Source: Cymodocea nodosa (taxonomy: Eukaryota; Streptophyta; Magnoliopsida; Alismatales; Cymodoceaceae). Taken from it: 64,000 bases of DNA. The position numbers and the translations under genes are program-made. Within the stretch, counting starts at the first letter, position 1. The number at the start of each line of letters is the position of its first letter. The stretch covers positions 14,042,001-14,106,000 of the forward strand of contig CM072345.1 in assembly GCA_036874045.1 (NCBI GenBank), written 5' to 3'. Shown piece after piece: positions 37,881-49,592 of this stretch. The notes under the pieces were generated by a model. It had not been told where the DNA came from, searched no databases, and worked only from the letters and a program-made list of their open reading frames with translations.

Positions 37881-38300
37881 TTTTTTAAAAGTGTTTCTAC
37901 AATTTAGATTTTCTTTTATCTGATGCTATTTTAATGAAACGAAATAAATGGTCAACTTATGGTGCCGGACCTTGAAAGAAAAACATATTTTCTGGCGCCG
38001 GTCATGCGTCGGTACCTCACCAACCGAAAGCAATCGTACGTGATAAATTCCAGTGCCGGGTCAACTACACAACTGAAGCTCAGACTGCCGCTTATAAGAT
38101 CTCTCCAACCAAGCACGGAAGAAGATTCGTGGTACTCGAGTCGAACAAAAGGGGAAGACGAACGGAAACCCTCGCGCGCCGGATCTCCTCCTGCATCCTT
38201 TCCAGCTCCAGTAGGTATGGAAGAACAGATTAATCCGTCCTTGTCCCCCTTCTCTCTCTATTTCGTCTCGTGTTTTGATTTCTGGTGTTCGTTCAGAGGA
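37656..38300 (+). other. Cytochrome b5 upstream region
   Basis: Contains a (TG)n run of about 14 units at 37847-37875. From about 37950 the DNA becomes less A+T rich and is probably promoter and leader. An open frame joins the cytochrome b5 start from upstream, but it has no family similarity and is treated as leader. Confidence 0.5.
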
Positions 38301-41300
38301 ATGGCGACGGGACAGAAGATGTACACCTTCGAGGAGGTGGTGAAGCACAATGGAAGCAGGGACTGCTGGCTCATCATAGACAGGAAGGTTGATTTCTTCT
38401 CCTTGTCCCTGTTACTTTTTTTATCGGGAAATTCGTACTGTGCAGTGTGCTATTCTGCCGGGAATTCTTCACTGTTTCACCTCGTGTTGTTTCTACGACG
38501 AATTTCCTGCTATTACTTTTCCTTTTTGATTTTTTCTTCCGTTTGATCTATCGATCCGGCGTCCTTGGATATCGGGGGGGGGGCGGGGGGGGGGGGGGGG
38601 TTGTATTACGAAACAACTACTTGCTTCAAGGTCTTGAAGAAAATGAGTTCGGCTTCAGATGCCACGTGGTCCTGTAGGTTGATACCTAAATAATGGAACT
38701 TTTATTGGTGCATAGAAAGTAAAACGTCCATGATGTTCCTGGTAGCATTTGATAATAATTATCATGACCGGATTGCTCCAAAAAAGATTTTCTTGCTGAA
38801 ATTCGGTACCAATCTTTTTTCGCATTGCCTTATTTTAATTCCCTGGATTCTCTTTATGAATAGAAGTTGCTAGGAACGTCCATCTCAAAAAGCTTCGAAG
38901 AATGGTATTCTGAATTATTTCAGTATCTTTTTCCACATATGTGACTTTATTAGGATCTGGTTTTTCATTTCCTTTCGAGAATTCTTTTTGTTTTTGTTTC
39001 CCTTAGGTGCTGGGTTTCTTTTTCGAAGCCCATAGTTTTGGGTTTTGTTTTTGTTTTCAAGTCTGTCTACGGGCAGTGTTGGCCCCCCATGTTTTCGTCA
39101 TTTTACTATATTTACTTGTTGCTGCTAAAAAAATATGTATTCTGCATATGCGTAAACAGCATCTTAGATTCTGCCAATCAAATGAGCTAATATTAATCAA
39201 CACACACAATTAATTTAGAAGAAATCATGCTTTCTGTTCCTTGCTTGCACATGTCCTTTTTCATTTTGTACATATCCTGAAATCTGTTTTCTTGCCTTTC
39301 TTCCATTTTTTATCCCTGAGTAACATGCAGTTGTCATGTGATTTCTAGTCCTTCACATGAATTTGTCACGTATGCTAGAAACACAATTTTTATGTAATCT
39401 GAATTATGTCAGTAGGTATGTTTTTTCCTGGTTATCTCATAAAATCGTTAAAAAAAAATAATTTTTGGTTTCTCTCAATATAAATTGTAATCAACTGATG
39501 AATAGTGCTCCTCTACTCTTTGTACTTTCTGCTTTGATTTTCCTTTTTAATGATGCAACTAAGGCTTCTAAGACAGCCTGTATTGGCAGCATGTATTTCT
39601 GAAATTCTCATCTAAATCACTGAAAAGGAAACCTACTGTGTTGGTGTTTACTGATTTTATGTATAGTAGGATTGGAGCTCAAGGAAATCTCTTTTTTGTC
39701 CTTTTTCTCATATGACCACTAACTTTTAGCCAGGATATTCTTTTGTGATGATTAAACACTTTTTTTTTTGTGGTACTGAAAACATTTTCTCAAAAACATC
39801 TTTTATTTTTTGGTCTAAAAAAATGTGTTTATATATCTCAGCAATGCCAAATGTATCTTATAGATTATCAAAGAATGCTAGAAAGAAATTGCCTATAGAT
39901 TATCAAATAATTCTAGAAAGAAATTGCCTATAGATTATCAAATAATGCTAGAAAGAAAATAATTACATGTTGGACTTAATAAATTAATTTAAGGCTTGAG
40001 TGACAGCAGGAGTAATGTTAGATGAGAGGAAAAAAGAGAGCGTCTATAATAGACAGACAGGCCTTTTTATGTTCCTACAATTTTTGACCTGATTACTAAT
40101 GAAATAGTGATACTATTGAGTATCCAAGAGAAAAATCTTCAGTATATCAAGGAAAATTTATCTTTTTGTTGCCTCCAAGAAGTACCTTAGGAGAGTTTTT
40201 TAATATTTAGAGTGTTGAGAAAAAGTCCCACATCAGTTAAAGAGTCAATGGCTTATATGATATTAGACCCTTCATTCATTATCAATTAGTTTTGAATTGA
40301 ACTTTTGCATGGTATTAAAATTAAGTTTATGGTGTAGGAACTTATAGGTTTATAAATAGGTCATACATGAAGGGACGTGTTAAGAAAAAGTTTTACATCA
40401 ATTAAAAAGAGTCAAGAATTAGGGTCTATTTATGCACAATGGAATATTAGGAAAGATAGAAAATAGAAAGTTTAGAATAGTTGAAAACAGAAAATCAAGA
40501 AAGCGAGGAAAAAAAAGTATTTATGTATGTGACAAAAAGTCAAGAAAGCTAAAGTTGAGAAAAAGAATTTGTGTCTAATAGAATGTTTGGAAAATGACTG
40601 TAGGATTAGTTATTTTTTATTATTATATGTTTATCCTCTCATTCTTTCCATCTCTTTTTTTATTCTTTCATTTTCTCTTTATTTTTCTTCCCTTTTTTCT
40701 CCTTTCTTTCTTATTTCTCTTCTCTTTTTTTCTTTTCTTTTCCATTATTTTTCACCTTATTTCAAAGAAGGGTTTTGTACAAAGGGTTGAAGGATTCCCA
40801 ACTTTCTCAAGGAGAGAGGCAGGATTCCTGAAAAAGACATTCCTTTTATATTTGGAAAAGTTAAACTTTCTTTTCCTAAGATTTCGTTAGGCACAAACAG
40901 TCTAAATTTATTTATTTTTTAACTTTTAATTTCTCCACTTTCCGTCAGATACAAATTCTTTTTAGGCTTATATGTTTTGAACCCTCTACCCACTATCAAT
41001 CGACTTTGAGTTGGATTTTCACATAGAGGAGGTTACACAATATACATGGTGAAGGATGACAAACACATTGGTAGGATGGATGTGGAGAGTTAGGAGTGAT
41101 TGTTGGTAGGAGGAAAGGAAGGAATGCTTGATGAAGAAGGGGGAAGAAAGAAACCGTTCGATGAAAATCCTATAATTTCCATATAAGTGTCTACAGAAAT
41201 TCCTGCAGTCACCTATAGGCTATAGCAACATTCTATATAATTGGAAGTTTGGAACGTGTCAAACTTCTTGTTTATAACGAAGAGCATGGACCACATCTAT

Positions 41301-42218
41301 GATAGTTACTGTAAAGTCGGAGGGAATATCTCAGATGGTCTGAATCTGTTCATGTTCAAATACATCTAAGAGGCTAATTTTGCATATCGTAATTTGTAAA
41401 GAAGAGTGATTTGAAGCTGGAGCAGCAGAAAATAATTTGGTTCAAATGGTTAGAAGTGATGAAGTCTTTCTAATGATACGACAAAAAATACACACACGAT
41501 AAAGCTTAAATGCAGGCATCTATTTCTATGATTCCACACATGGGTTGTAAGGGTTATTTACATTGTTTCTAATATCTTTTTTTTTATTAATCTCCTCCTG
41601 TATCACACATTTCATTTTTTTTGAGAAGATTTATAGTCCACTTCTTAAATATAAATAATATTAGGCTATAATTAATCATCATCCCTCCACAGCTGTTTCA
41701 TTGATGTTAATTAATTGCCACCAGGTATATGATGTTACTCCTTTTTCGGAGGAACACCCCGGAGGTGATGAGGTTTTGTTAGCAGCAAGAGGTGACATAC
41801 TCTCACTTTGCATAATTTACTTATGCATGGCGTTAAAATTTTTCATTCATTATTTGGCCGAGAAAAAGGTTGAAGCAATGGAAATACGGGATATGAACAT
41901 ATGTTTGAAATGTTATCATGTTTAGCAAGAATCTTGTAAAATGGTTCCTCAATTTTCAGTCTTCCTGCAGGTAAGGATGCAACAAATGACTTCGAAGATA
42001 TCGGCCATAGCGATTCTGCCCGTGAATTGATGCACAAGTATTGCATAGGTGAAATTGATGCTTCTACTCTTCCAACAAAGCATAACTACGTACCGCCACA
42101 GCAAACCTACAATCCTGACAAAACTACCGATTTCACGATCAAGATCATACAATTTCTTATACCTCTCTTGATTTTGGGTTTAGCGTTTGCGGTCCGGCAC
42201 TACACAAAATCAGAGTAG
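38301..42218 (+). CDS. CYB5: Cytochrome b5, ER membrane-anchored, 3 exons
   Basis: Exons 38301-38387, 41725-41791 and 41971-42218; 402 bases, 133 residues, the usual family length. The haem domain is complete: YTFEEVVKHN at the start, the axial His in EEHPGGDEVLL (His40) and the second axial His in DIGHSDSARELM (His64). Residues about 106-126 (FTIKIIQFLIPLLILGLAFAV) form a C-terminal membrane anchor followed by RHYTKSE, a tail-anchored layout typical of ER cytochrome b5. It passes electrons from NADH-cytochrome b5 reductase or P450 reductase to desaturases, hydroxylases and some P450s. Intron 1 (3337 bases) holds a poly-G tract, a tandem repeat and retroelement-like pieces. DUF538 follows on the same strand. 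Confidence 0.96.
38574..38600 (+). repeat. Poly-G tract in cytochrome b5 intron 1
   Basis: Ten G, one C, then sixteen G, on the sense strand 187 bases after the exon 1 donor. Its exact length is hard to sequence and may be wrong in the assembly. Confidence 0.9.
39859..39963. repeat. Tandem repeat, three 35-base units, in cytochrome b5 intron 1
   Basis: Units begin TATAGATTATCAAA at 39859, 39894 and 39929, with one to a few substitutions between them; the third diverges at its end. Confidence 0.92.
40212..41027 (+). mobile_element. LTR-like duplicated fragment with nested A+T-rich insertion
   Basis: Unit 1 (40212-40310) starts GTGTTGAGAAAAAGTCCCAC and continues to a CATTATCAATTAGTTTTGAA segment. 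Unit 2 starts at 40377 with GTGTTAAGAAAAAGTT but is interrupted; its continuation (CTTATATG...CTATCAATCGACTTTGAG) reappears at 40967-41027. The TGTTGAGAAAAAGTCCCACATC start is common in plant LTR retrotransposons. The interrupting piece (about 40424-40961, 538 bases) is flanked by TTAGG on both sides and has weakly inverted ends (ATTTATGCACAATGGAA against ATTTGTATCTGACGGAA). No coding capacity is seen in either. Confidence 0.5.
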
Positions 42219-43552
42219 GTTGGCTTTTACATCGATTTTAACTTACCATATTTGTTCTAGAACTATGATAATACACTTTTATTACATGATGCTGAAGCGT
42301 TATCAAAGATGCAAAAACCTTTGGGCTTCTAGGTCCGCCAGAGGGTTTGTTGCAACAATAAGGTTGGCTTCATTGTGACTAGTTATTCGCTAGATCACAA
42401 AAGACTACTTCCTCGTGTAGTGTCTTTCATATGGTGTTTGAAATAAGTTTGTAATATTATGATTGGTACACCGGATTTTTGCTTAGAAATTTAGTACGAT
42501 AGATGGTACGATTTTGATATTATTTTTGGAGATCAGTGGAAATGAAACTCGGTGAAATTTTGTCTTTGATCAAATTTTGGATGACTGTGTTTGACATAGA
42601 TAATGATTAGAAAATACATTTTGTATGTTGTGCATGCTAATGATTTCAAATCAAAATGATTGTCTTTTAATTATTTATCAAATGGTTAACCACTTTGTGA
42701 CATATATCCCCGGTGAAATTGAGATTGATTAGAGGTTTATAACACACTCTTAATAACAGATCACAAATGTTCGACTTAGCTGAGAACATCTCTTTTAAGG
42801 AGAGAAATCATGCGAGACAAGTCTATTTTCATTCTTACCGGAGAGCTGTTTCAGACTAGTCAAAATCTCTCCACTGGAATTTAAGGATTACAAAGAATAC
42901 AAACCCCCTCATTCTCCCCCATTAAAGGAATGATGAATACATTACCGTCGGCCCATTTGCTTTGAACGAATCAAGCATTTCAACATCTTCTCTCAATGAT
43001 AAGAAAATATTTTAGGTCAAGAAAATCGAACCGATGGAGCATGACCTATCGGCCTAAATCCAACGCATCCGCACCACAACACAGGATGTTCAACCACCAC
43101 CCAGAAACTCTATTAATAAAAAACAAACAAACGACAAGGCAATCTAACCGGTTAGCAAAGCTTTAAAACCCAAATCACGGTCCAATACCATCCAACTCTA
43201 TAACAAAGCTTAAATCGATCGATCAAGTTATTTGCAATATCTTTCCAGGTTCACTAATTGGGCATGGACAATGCGCAGGCCCAGGCCGACCGTGCGCGTT
43301 TTGACGGAGAGTACGCCTTCAAATGGAAAGAAATGCATTATCTTTCTATTTTAGAGGTAGGGTTGGTGACCAACTACCTGCCCACGGTAGATCAACTTCC
43401 CTCCTACTCTAAGGAGTGGTGCTCTTTCCCACCTTCGAACTTGGCACTTTAAAACCCAACGGTGAATCGACCGGCAGAACACGCGCATGAAGACGTGAGA
43501 CATACGTACGCTCAAAGAGAAAGAGAAAGAGTAAGAGCTTCTAGGACTAGCT
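42219..43552. other. Cytochrome b5 3' region and DUF538 promoter
   Basis: The left part is probable 3' untranslated sequence. No separate gene is seen. A weak TATA-like TTTAAAA occurs at about 43449, roughly 100 bases upstream of the DUF538 start. Confidence 0.5.
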
Positions 43553-44050
43553 ATGGGGAGCCTTGCGATGGTGTGCAAGGAGAAGGAAGGAGCAGAGGTG
43601 GTCCACGGCGAGGAGGCGTGCTGCAAGCACTCGGTAGAGCTCATGGAGGAGCTGGGCTTCCCCAAGGGCGTGCTGCCGCTGAAGAAGCTGGAGGAGTGCG
43701 GCCGTGTCCAGGCGACCGGATTCGTGTGGATGAAGCAGAAGGAGGCCAGCGAGCACTTCTTCAAGGGGACCAACACAAGGGTGAGCTACGCGCCTGAGGT
43801 GACGGCCTACGTGGAGAAGAACAAGATGAAGAAGATCGTGGGCGTCAAGAGCAAGCAAATGATGTTCTGGGTGCCCATCGTCGAGATGAGCATCGACGAC
43901 CCCGCCAGCAGGAAGATCCATTTCAAGACGCCCATGGGGATCGGGAGGTCCTTCCCCTTCTCTGCGTTTGACGACGAGGAGGAAGGTGAGGAGGCAGGAA
44001 CCGGGGGTGATGTGGCTGACACCAACCTGCACAAGCGTCAGGGGTCTTAA
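43553..44050 (+). CDS. DUF538 family protein
   Basis: Intronless gene for 165 residues, G+C rich. Family features in order: an N-terminal HSVELMEELGFPKGVLPL block (about residues 26-43), LEECGRVQATGFVWMKQ, then VSYAPEVTAYVEKNKMKKIVGVKSKQMMFWVPIVEM, and KIHFKTPMGIGRSFPFSAF near residue 125-145. These are the DUF538 landmarks. There is no signal peptide, unlike many members, so it is probably cytosolic. The C-terminus is acidic (DDEEEGEE). DUF538 proteins are plant-specific, linked to stress responses and trichome development (SVB-type members), with a beta-barrel fold; the biochemical role is unsettled. The ATG at 43553 gives the expected N-terminus. Confidence 0.94.
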   Translation: MGSLAMVCKEKEGAEVVHGEEACCKHSVELMEELGFPKGVLPLKKLEECGRVQATGFVWMKQKEASEHFFKGTNTRVSYAPEVTAYVEKNKMKKIVGVKSKQMMFWVPIVEMSIDDPASRKIHFKTPMGIGRSFPFSAFDDEEEGEEAGTGGDVADTNLHKRQGS

Positions 44051-45371
44051 GCTTCGTCATTCGATCCGAATCTTCTCTCTTCCTGGATTACTTGATCATC
44101 TGCAGATGCCAACCTCGTATGGTATATATATGTCAGTTTGTTTTTCTTTCGAGTTATCATTGTGCCTGGTGTTTGCATATTCGTGTCGAATCTTATCACA
44201 TGAAATCTAAAGAAAAGACATTTCATCAAAAAAGTTCGTACTGCATTCACCTGTTCTATATTCTAACTACCATCAAAGAACAAACACGTAATTTTATGAT
44301 GATGGAATAAAGAATTTAAAGAAAACAGCTTAAACTTCCCTAACTATTTACAATATTGCGTATGCAAAATCATATGTTCTCTTTGCATATGCATTTTCTC
44401 ATGTATAATCAATCGAGGATAAAAAGAAGAGAGTATTTTCGACTTCACCAATCTAATCCCCCACTCCCAAGAAAAGTTAAATAATAACTAGTGTTAAATG
44501 ATGTAGAGAAGAACCGTAATCACTTTACTCTGAGAGACTTATCTTTAGGTTTTGATGATCACCATGATGAACAGAAAGGGCAGCTGGTACTTCTGAAACT
44601 GTATGAATACACGGAAATATGAAAACAACTATGTTCTTCAAAGTTCAGGCCACAAACCATTTCAGTATTGAATCAATCAACTTGTCTTTTCCAATATAAA
44701 GAGAAGAGTCTCCAAAACAATGTAACCAACTTCATGTCGTGTCATATAAGATAGCTTGAAGCATGGCCATCATCAATAATAGCAAGAGATATGATGCATT
44801 TTGTTACTCTCGGAAGGATCATCAGCAAAACCGTTCAAGATTTTCAATTTTCAACGTCAAATCATCAAAATTTCTGAAACAAACATTAATTAAAATAAAC
44901 TTACCGGACCAGGCTCAATCAAAAAGAAGCACGGGATCCTTTGGATGATGAAAGGATAAACACTTAATGATCACAAAATTCTGATCGTCTGCGACTCTTT
45001 TGAGTGATGTATATCATTCATAATATTATTGAATCATACAGTTCTCTCAAGGTGACAAGAAAAACACTTTTTCCATCTGGTGGCTTACATGCCAAGATTT
45101 AGGTTTATTGACCAACTATTTCACGTCCACAACAAAATAAAATTATCCTTTCATCCCCAGCTAAATATCATGATCGAAAAATCCCATTGACGCATAAGAT
45201 TCCAAATGCAGAAAGCCTGAACACATTAGAAAAATAATCATGAGCCAGGAAAATTGCAACAGATTCACCTGACAGAGCACAATATGATTGAAGAGCAAAT
45301 TCCAAAGAAATTACTAACCAGGCAATGCAACTACGCAATCAGAACAATATTAAAGACTTACATGATGAGAA
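44051..45371. other. Convergent intergenic region, DUF538 and PGL 3' flanks
   Basis: The genes on either side point toward each other, so this holds two 3' untranslated regions. A CGGACCAGGCT match to miR166 at about 44905 has no hairpin partner. No gene is seen. Confidence 0.55.
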
Positions 45372-48300
45372 CTACAGCTTTGAAGCTGCATCTTTGTCAG
45401 TAAACCATGTCAGTTTTCCATCTTTAAGTGATACCATCTGAACAGGCAGTGGCTCAGAAGCTTGTTCACTTGAATCACTTCCTAGGGCCCTACACACGGC
45501 ATCAGCTTTACCAGCTCCAGTAACAACAACGGCAATATTAGCAGATGCATTAATTACAGGAAATGTGAAGGTTATCCTCTCAGGTGGTGGCTTAGGCGAG
45601 TCTTTTATAAAAGTAACCCACTTTTCTTTCTCATCAACAAGAGGATGCCCAGGGAAAAGAGATGCAACATGACCATCAGGGCCCATTCCTAAAAGCATGA
45701 GATCAAATTTAGGAAGTCCATCAGCAGGTGATAAATCCACAACACGTGTTTTGACAAGTTGCTTCAGACAAGTCTCATAGTCATCAGCAGCACCCTCTGC
45801 AGGGAGAGATTCATTGATTGCATACACCTGACCAGGTGGGATCGGGACCTGCACAAGAGAAGGTTTCACAAGGCACAACCACATGCAAAAGCAACTTAAT
45901 GGGGCAAATGTGATGAACATAAATACTACTTGGAATTTCATTGGTTGACAACGTGATACACATAAATTTGCAGTATCTAGTCCTGACTCTGACAAAAAAA
46001 GGCAAGCAGTAGAACGATGCCATACACATTAATCATTCAACCACTCTTGTGGCCTCTAAGCAAAATTGCTTCACAATGGTGTTTCCCTTTTGTAAGCTAG
46101 ATCACAATCTTAACCCCATTACCAGAATACTTTGTAGAAGATTTATCACGCAGCCTTAGGTTTTTTGTAAAATTATGATCTGATCTGAAGAACATTTGTA
46201 GATAAAAAATATATTTCATACAAAATCAAGCATTTTAACCCAGGAAAATAAAACTAAAAAAATCTTTAACAAAAACCATGTATCATAAACATAAAATATG
46301 AAAGTGTTTATGCATACTCAAAGACACTGAAACAAGCATATTTTCAGGGGAAAAAAGAGAGGCAAATTTGTAGTGTCATATATGGCACATTATCCAAAAG
46401 TATCCAATTATCAAAAATACACAATCCAGCAAAAAAATTTACAACTCCAGTAAGGATGATATACATGGTGTACCTAGAAATATGAGATGAGCATCTGAAA
46501 CCCAAGACACAATTGAAAGGGTAAAGGATCATGGAATGAGAACACAAGTAACAAGACCTTTAAAATAAACTCTCATACATGACCTCATAACCAATTAGGT
46601 TAAGTTGGCAATAGCATCCATAATAAGGAGGGGGTCATTACTTAACGGGCGTTTGGACAGCAGAATTCTTTCAACTTCCACTCCAAATCTAATTGATTCA
46701 TGGGATTCTTGTTGGCAAATGGTTGATTGGTAGGACAGGCGATGCTCTATGTAGCAGTTGATGGGCGGAGGTGGGAGAAATAAAAGAATAATGGGAAGCT
46801 GGCATTAGCTACTTGCTGTGGATTTCACCTTTTGTGGAAGTGGTGCTACTGTAAAATGGAGTGTGGAATCTGAACAAAGTCAGCTTCATGGAGCGGAGTG
46901 GTAGTAGCTCATACCAAATGCAGCCTTAGTTGATGCTTCCACAAATCCATGTGGACAAGTTCAAGTGCTATGTCTAAATGGACTATTTGACAAAGACCTT
47001 GTATATTTTATTTAAGTATCAAGCTGAGTAATTTCTTGAAGTTTGACTAGGTGTTAACCTTAAATGTCTTTAAAGAAAATTATTTGTGATCAAGGTTGTT
47101 GTAATTAATTACTTTTCATCTGGTTGTTACAGCCTACTGTTACGGTTGTAACAAGAAAAACAAACTTTTGTACATCATACGATTGTATACATACAGGCCC
47201 AGCACACCAAATGAGATAGTTCTGGGAAATATTTTTCATCTTCTCATTTTATGGTACCAGAGCAGGACTTTTTATTTTTCTCCCGCTGCCAAGATAAACA
47301 CTGATCATGAAACCCTCTAGTATGCAAGTTAAAAAATCATTACATTGTCTTAAACAGGCTTCTACACAATGGTTTGCCAATGTGGCAACATGGTTTCAAA
47401 CAATCCATGGCAGATTGTCCACTTTTCACTCATAAAACAGGAAATTCTTTCACAGAAATACTTATTGTGTAGATGACCTATTAATATCTGGGAATGATGC
47501 AACCCATATACAAAATCTTAAGACCATATTATGGCAGAATCTTAGAGTAAAAGATTTGGGACACTTGAAATATTTTCTTAGAATGGAGATAGCGAGGTCT
47601 CCATCAAGCATTTACTTAACCCAAAGAAATACACTTTGGTTTTAATATCAGAATATGGGCTTCTAGGAGCAAAACCAGTGACCAATCCTATGGATCCCAA
47701 CGTCAATTTTAAGGATGAGAAAGACCCTATGACAAAACCAACGAATTTGCAAAGAATAATAGGAAAACTCATCTATTTAACTTGTAGTAGGCCTGAAATA
47801 AGCTATGATGTATAGTTTCATGCCAATTTGAGCCTAGGCCATCAAGAGAACACTTCACAAAAGCACTCAGGAACCTAAAGTATTTGAAGAACGCCCCTGG
47901 ACAAGGGACATTCTTTCATGCAAAAATGATCTGAATCTTACAGCATTTTGTGATGCTAATTGGACAAGATACCCCTGTACACGAAGATCTATTACAAGAT
48001 ATTGTGCTTTCTTGGGAAAAAAATCTTTAAGTTGGAAATCAAAAAAGTAATGAAGAGTTTCAAGGCCTTATGCAGAAGTAGAATACCAGTCTATGGCTAG
48101 TGTGAATTGTGAAATACAACGGATGATATATGTTTTGAATGATTTCAGCATTAAACCAATCATGTCAGTGAAGATTTTTTCAGATAGTAAGGCAGCCATT
48201 CAGATTGCTTCTAAATTCTCACCTCGTCTTACATGAGAAAACTAAACATATAGAAATTGATTAGTCACTTGATCCATGAAAATGTACAACACACAATCAT

Positions 48301-49592
48301 TCTTCCTGCATATGTTTCCTCAACTAACCAATTGGCAGATGAGTTTACTAAGCCTATTCTAGGAACGGGTATCAATGAATTATTCAGCAAGATGGGCATA
48401 TAGGACATCTTTCGTCCAACTTGAGGAGGAGTATTGAAGTATCAAGCTGAGGAGTTATTTCTTGATGTCTGATCAATGCTGACTTTAAATTTCTTTAAAG
48501 AAAATTATTTTGGGATTAAGGTTGTAGTAATTGATTATTTTTTATCTGGTCGTAACAGCTTATCATTATTGCTGTTGTAAAAAGAAAAACAAACTTTTTA
48601 CATCATACATATATACGTAATCCCTTCTGCTGAATGACGGCCCATGTATAGCTCTAAGCAATTGGTGCCAACACAGAAAAGGTCCTTCGACTATATAGCT
48701 CCTCAAAAATATCCCCTCTTTTACTTTCGGGTGCAATGCCGACAGCAACATATATGTTTGTACCGTATTTGAGCAAACAAACAGTATCTCGAGTCTTAAT
48801 CCATCAAATTTAAACTCAGAGGTGATACCATATCCCCAAGGAAACTTGCTTAAAAATACTAGGCATCCAAAGAGTCAAAATGCCAACCACCAAGAAAGAA
48901 AACTAATAAAAATTCAAAATTTTCCAGGGAATGTGGCGATGATCGCCGGAGTTGAGCGTATACAGAGCAAAGTGGAGTGATCGAACGAACAACGAAAACT
49001 ATTTATTTCTCACCTTACAGAGAAATCCATCGTAAGCAAGTTTGTAATTGCTGTCAGCGTGATCCCTGGGAACGACCCTCTCATCGACCCAGAACACATG
49101 CCACTTCGCCCAGTCCACGGAATTCAAGTAGGGAGAGTCCACTAATTTCCTGAAGTCACTAAATCTCATCACCCCACTATTTATATAATAAAACCCCAGA
49201 CCATGCGAGCTCAAACCACATCCATACCTGAGAGCCTTGACGAGAGAGCCGCCGGATAAGACCACAGTGAAGGCCCCTCTCTCCTTCGCGAACTTCTCCG
49301 ACAGGCCCGCCGTGTACTCCGCCAGCGAAACCGAGAGCTCCTCCTCGCTCCCGAACATCAGAAGCTCTCCCCCGCTTCGGACGGGCACAGAGTGTCTTCC
49401 ACTGGCCATCGCCTGAGGATAGTATCGAGATCGGTCCTTCAGCGAGCACGTCAACGGCGTGGAGGTAAATGCCGCTCCACCGTGAGAGGTGGGCAGAGGA
49501 AAGGAGACCTGGAGATGGGAGATCGGCGGGGTTCGGTAGGGAGACGGGAGGGGAAGAGAACTGGTGCAGACGACGGTGGCCGAAACCCCCAT
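45372..49592 (-). CDS. PGL3: 6-phosphogluconolactonase, plastid leader and C-terminal SKL, 3 exons
   Basis: Exons 49592-49228, 49149-49014 and 45848-45372; 978 bases, 325 residues. It hydrolyses 6-phosphogluconolactone to 6-phosphogluconate, the second step of the oxidative pentose phosphate pathway. Diagnostic segments are VVLSGGSLVKALR (about 109-121), WHVFWVDERVVPRDHADSNY (138-157) and LGMGPDGHVASLFPGHP (about 220-236), which hold the active-site residues. The first 60-70 residues are Ser/Pro/Thr rich with few acids, as in a chloroplast transit peptide. The protein ends AASKL, a PTS1 peroxisome signal; Arabidopsis PGL3 (EMB2024) likewise carries both. The upstream in-frame codons begin with TTG, so the ATG at 49592 is taken. 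Intron 2 (3165 bases) carries a Copia derivative and a MITE. Divergent from the EMB8-like gene. Confidence 0.95.
46645..46925. mobile_element. Tourist-like (PIF/Harbinger) MITE in PGL intron 2
   Basis: About 281 bases bounded by TTA on both sides (46642-46644 and 46926-46928). The left end reads ACGGGCGTTTGGACAGC and the right end, reversed, GGCTGCATTTGGTATGAGC, so the ends share the GTTTGG-type terminal repeat of Tourist elements. It is non-coding. Confidence 0.6.
47009..47250 (+). repeat. 5' LTR of the Copia derivative
   Basis: Starts TATTTAAGTATCAAGCTGAG and ends just before the primer-binding site. It shares CTTTAAAGAAAATTATTT, ATCTGGTTGTTACAGC-type and AACAAACTTTT blocks with the 3' LTR. 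Confidence 0.8.
47252..47263 (+). promoter_or_regulatory. Copia primer-binding site (initiator Met tRNA)
   Basis: TGGTACCAGAGC, one mismatch from the standard TGGTATCAGAGC, complementary to the 3' end of plant initiator methionine tRNA. Confidence 0.85.
48432..48612 (+). repeat. 3' LTR of the Copia derivative, right end truncated or diverged
   Basis: Starts TATTGAAGTATCAAGCTGAG directly after a GAGGAGGAG purine tract that serves as polypurine tract. Similarity to the 5' LTR fades after about 48612, 60 bases before the expected end. Confidence 0.75.

Larger units (their letters stand above)
47009..48612 (+). mobile_element. Internally deleted Ty1/Copia retrotransposon in PGL intron 2
   Basis: Two related LTRs (47009-47250 and 48432 to about 48612) flank about 1.2 kb. 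The primer-binding site TGGTACCAGAGC follows the 5' LTR directly, and almost at once the sequence enters late reverse transcriptase (HCLKQASTQWF, then CVDDLLISGND, KDLGHLKYFL) and continues to RNase H (LTAFCDANW, AFLGKKSLSWKSKK, AEVEYQSMA, FSDSKAAIQIA). Gag, protease, integrase and early reverse transcriptase are missing, so an internal deletion joined the leader to the middle of pol. Stops and shifts show it is dead. It is antisense to PGL. Confidence 0.88.

Noticed and set aside
37959-38300. Open frame joined in frame to the cytochrome b5 start, suggesting an N-terminal extension
   Set aside because: Cytochrome b5 begins at the ATG at 38301 in all members I know; the upstream residues have no haem-domain similarity and look like translated leader.
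44900-44920. CGGACCAGGCT match to miR166
   Set aside because: The similarity stops after 11 bases and there is no partner arm or hairpin; chance match.
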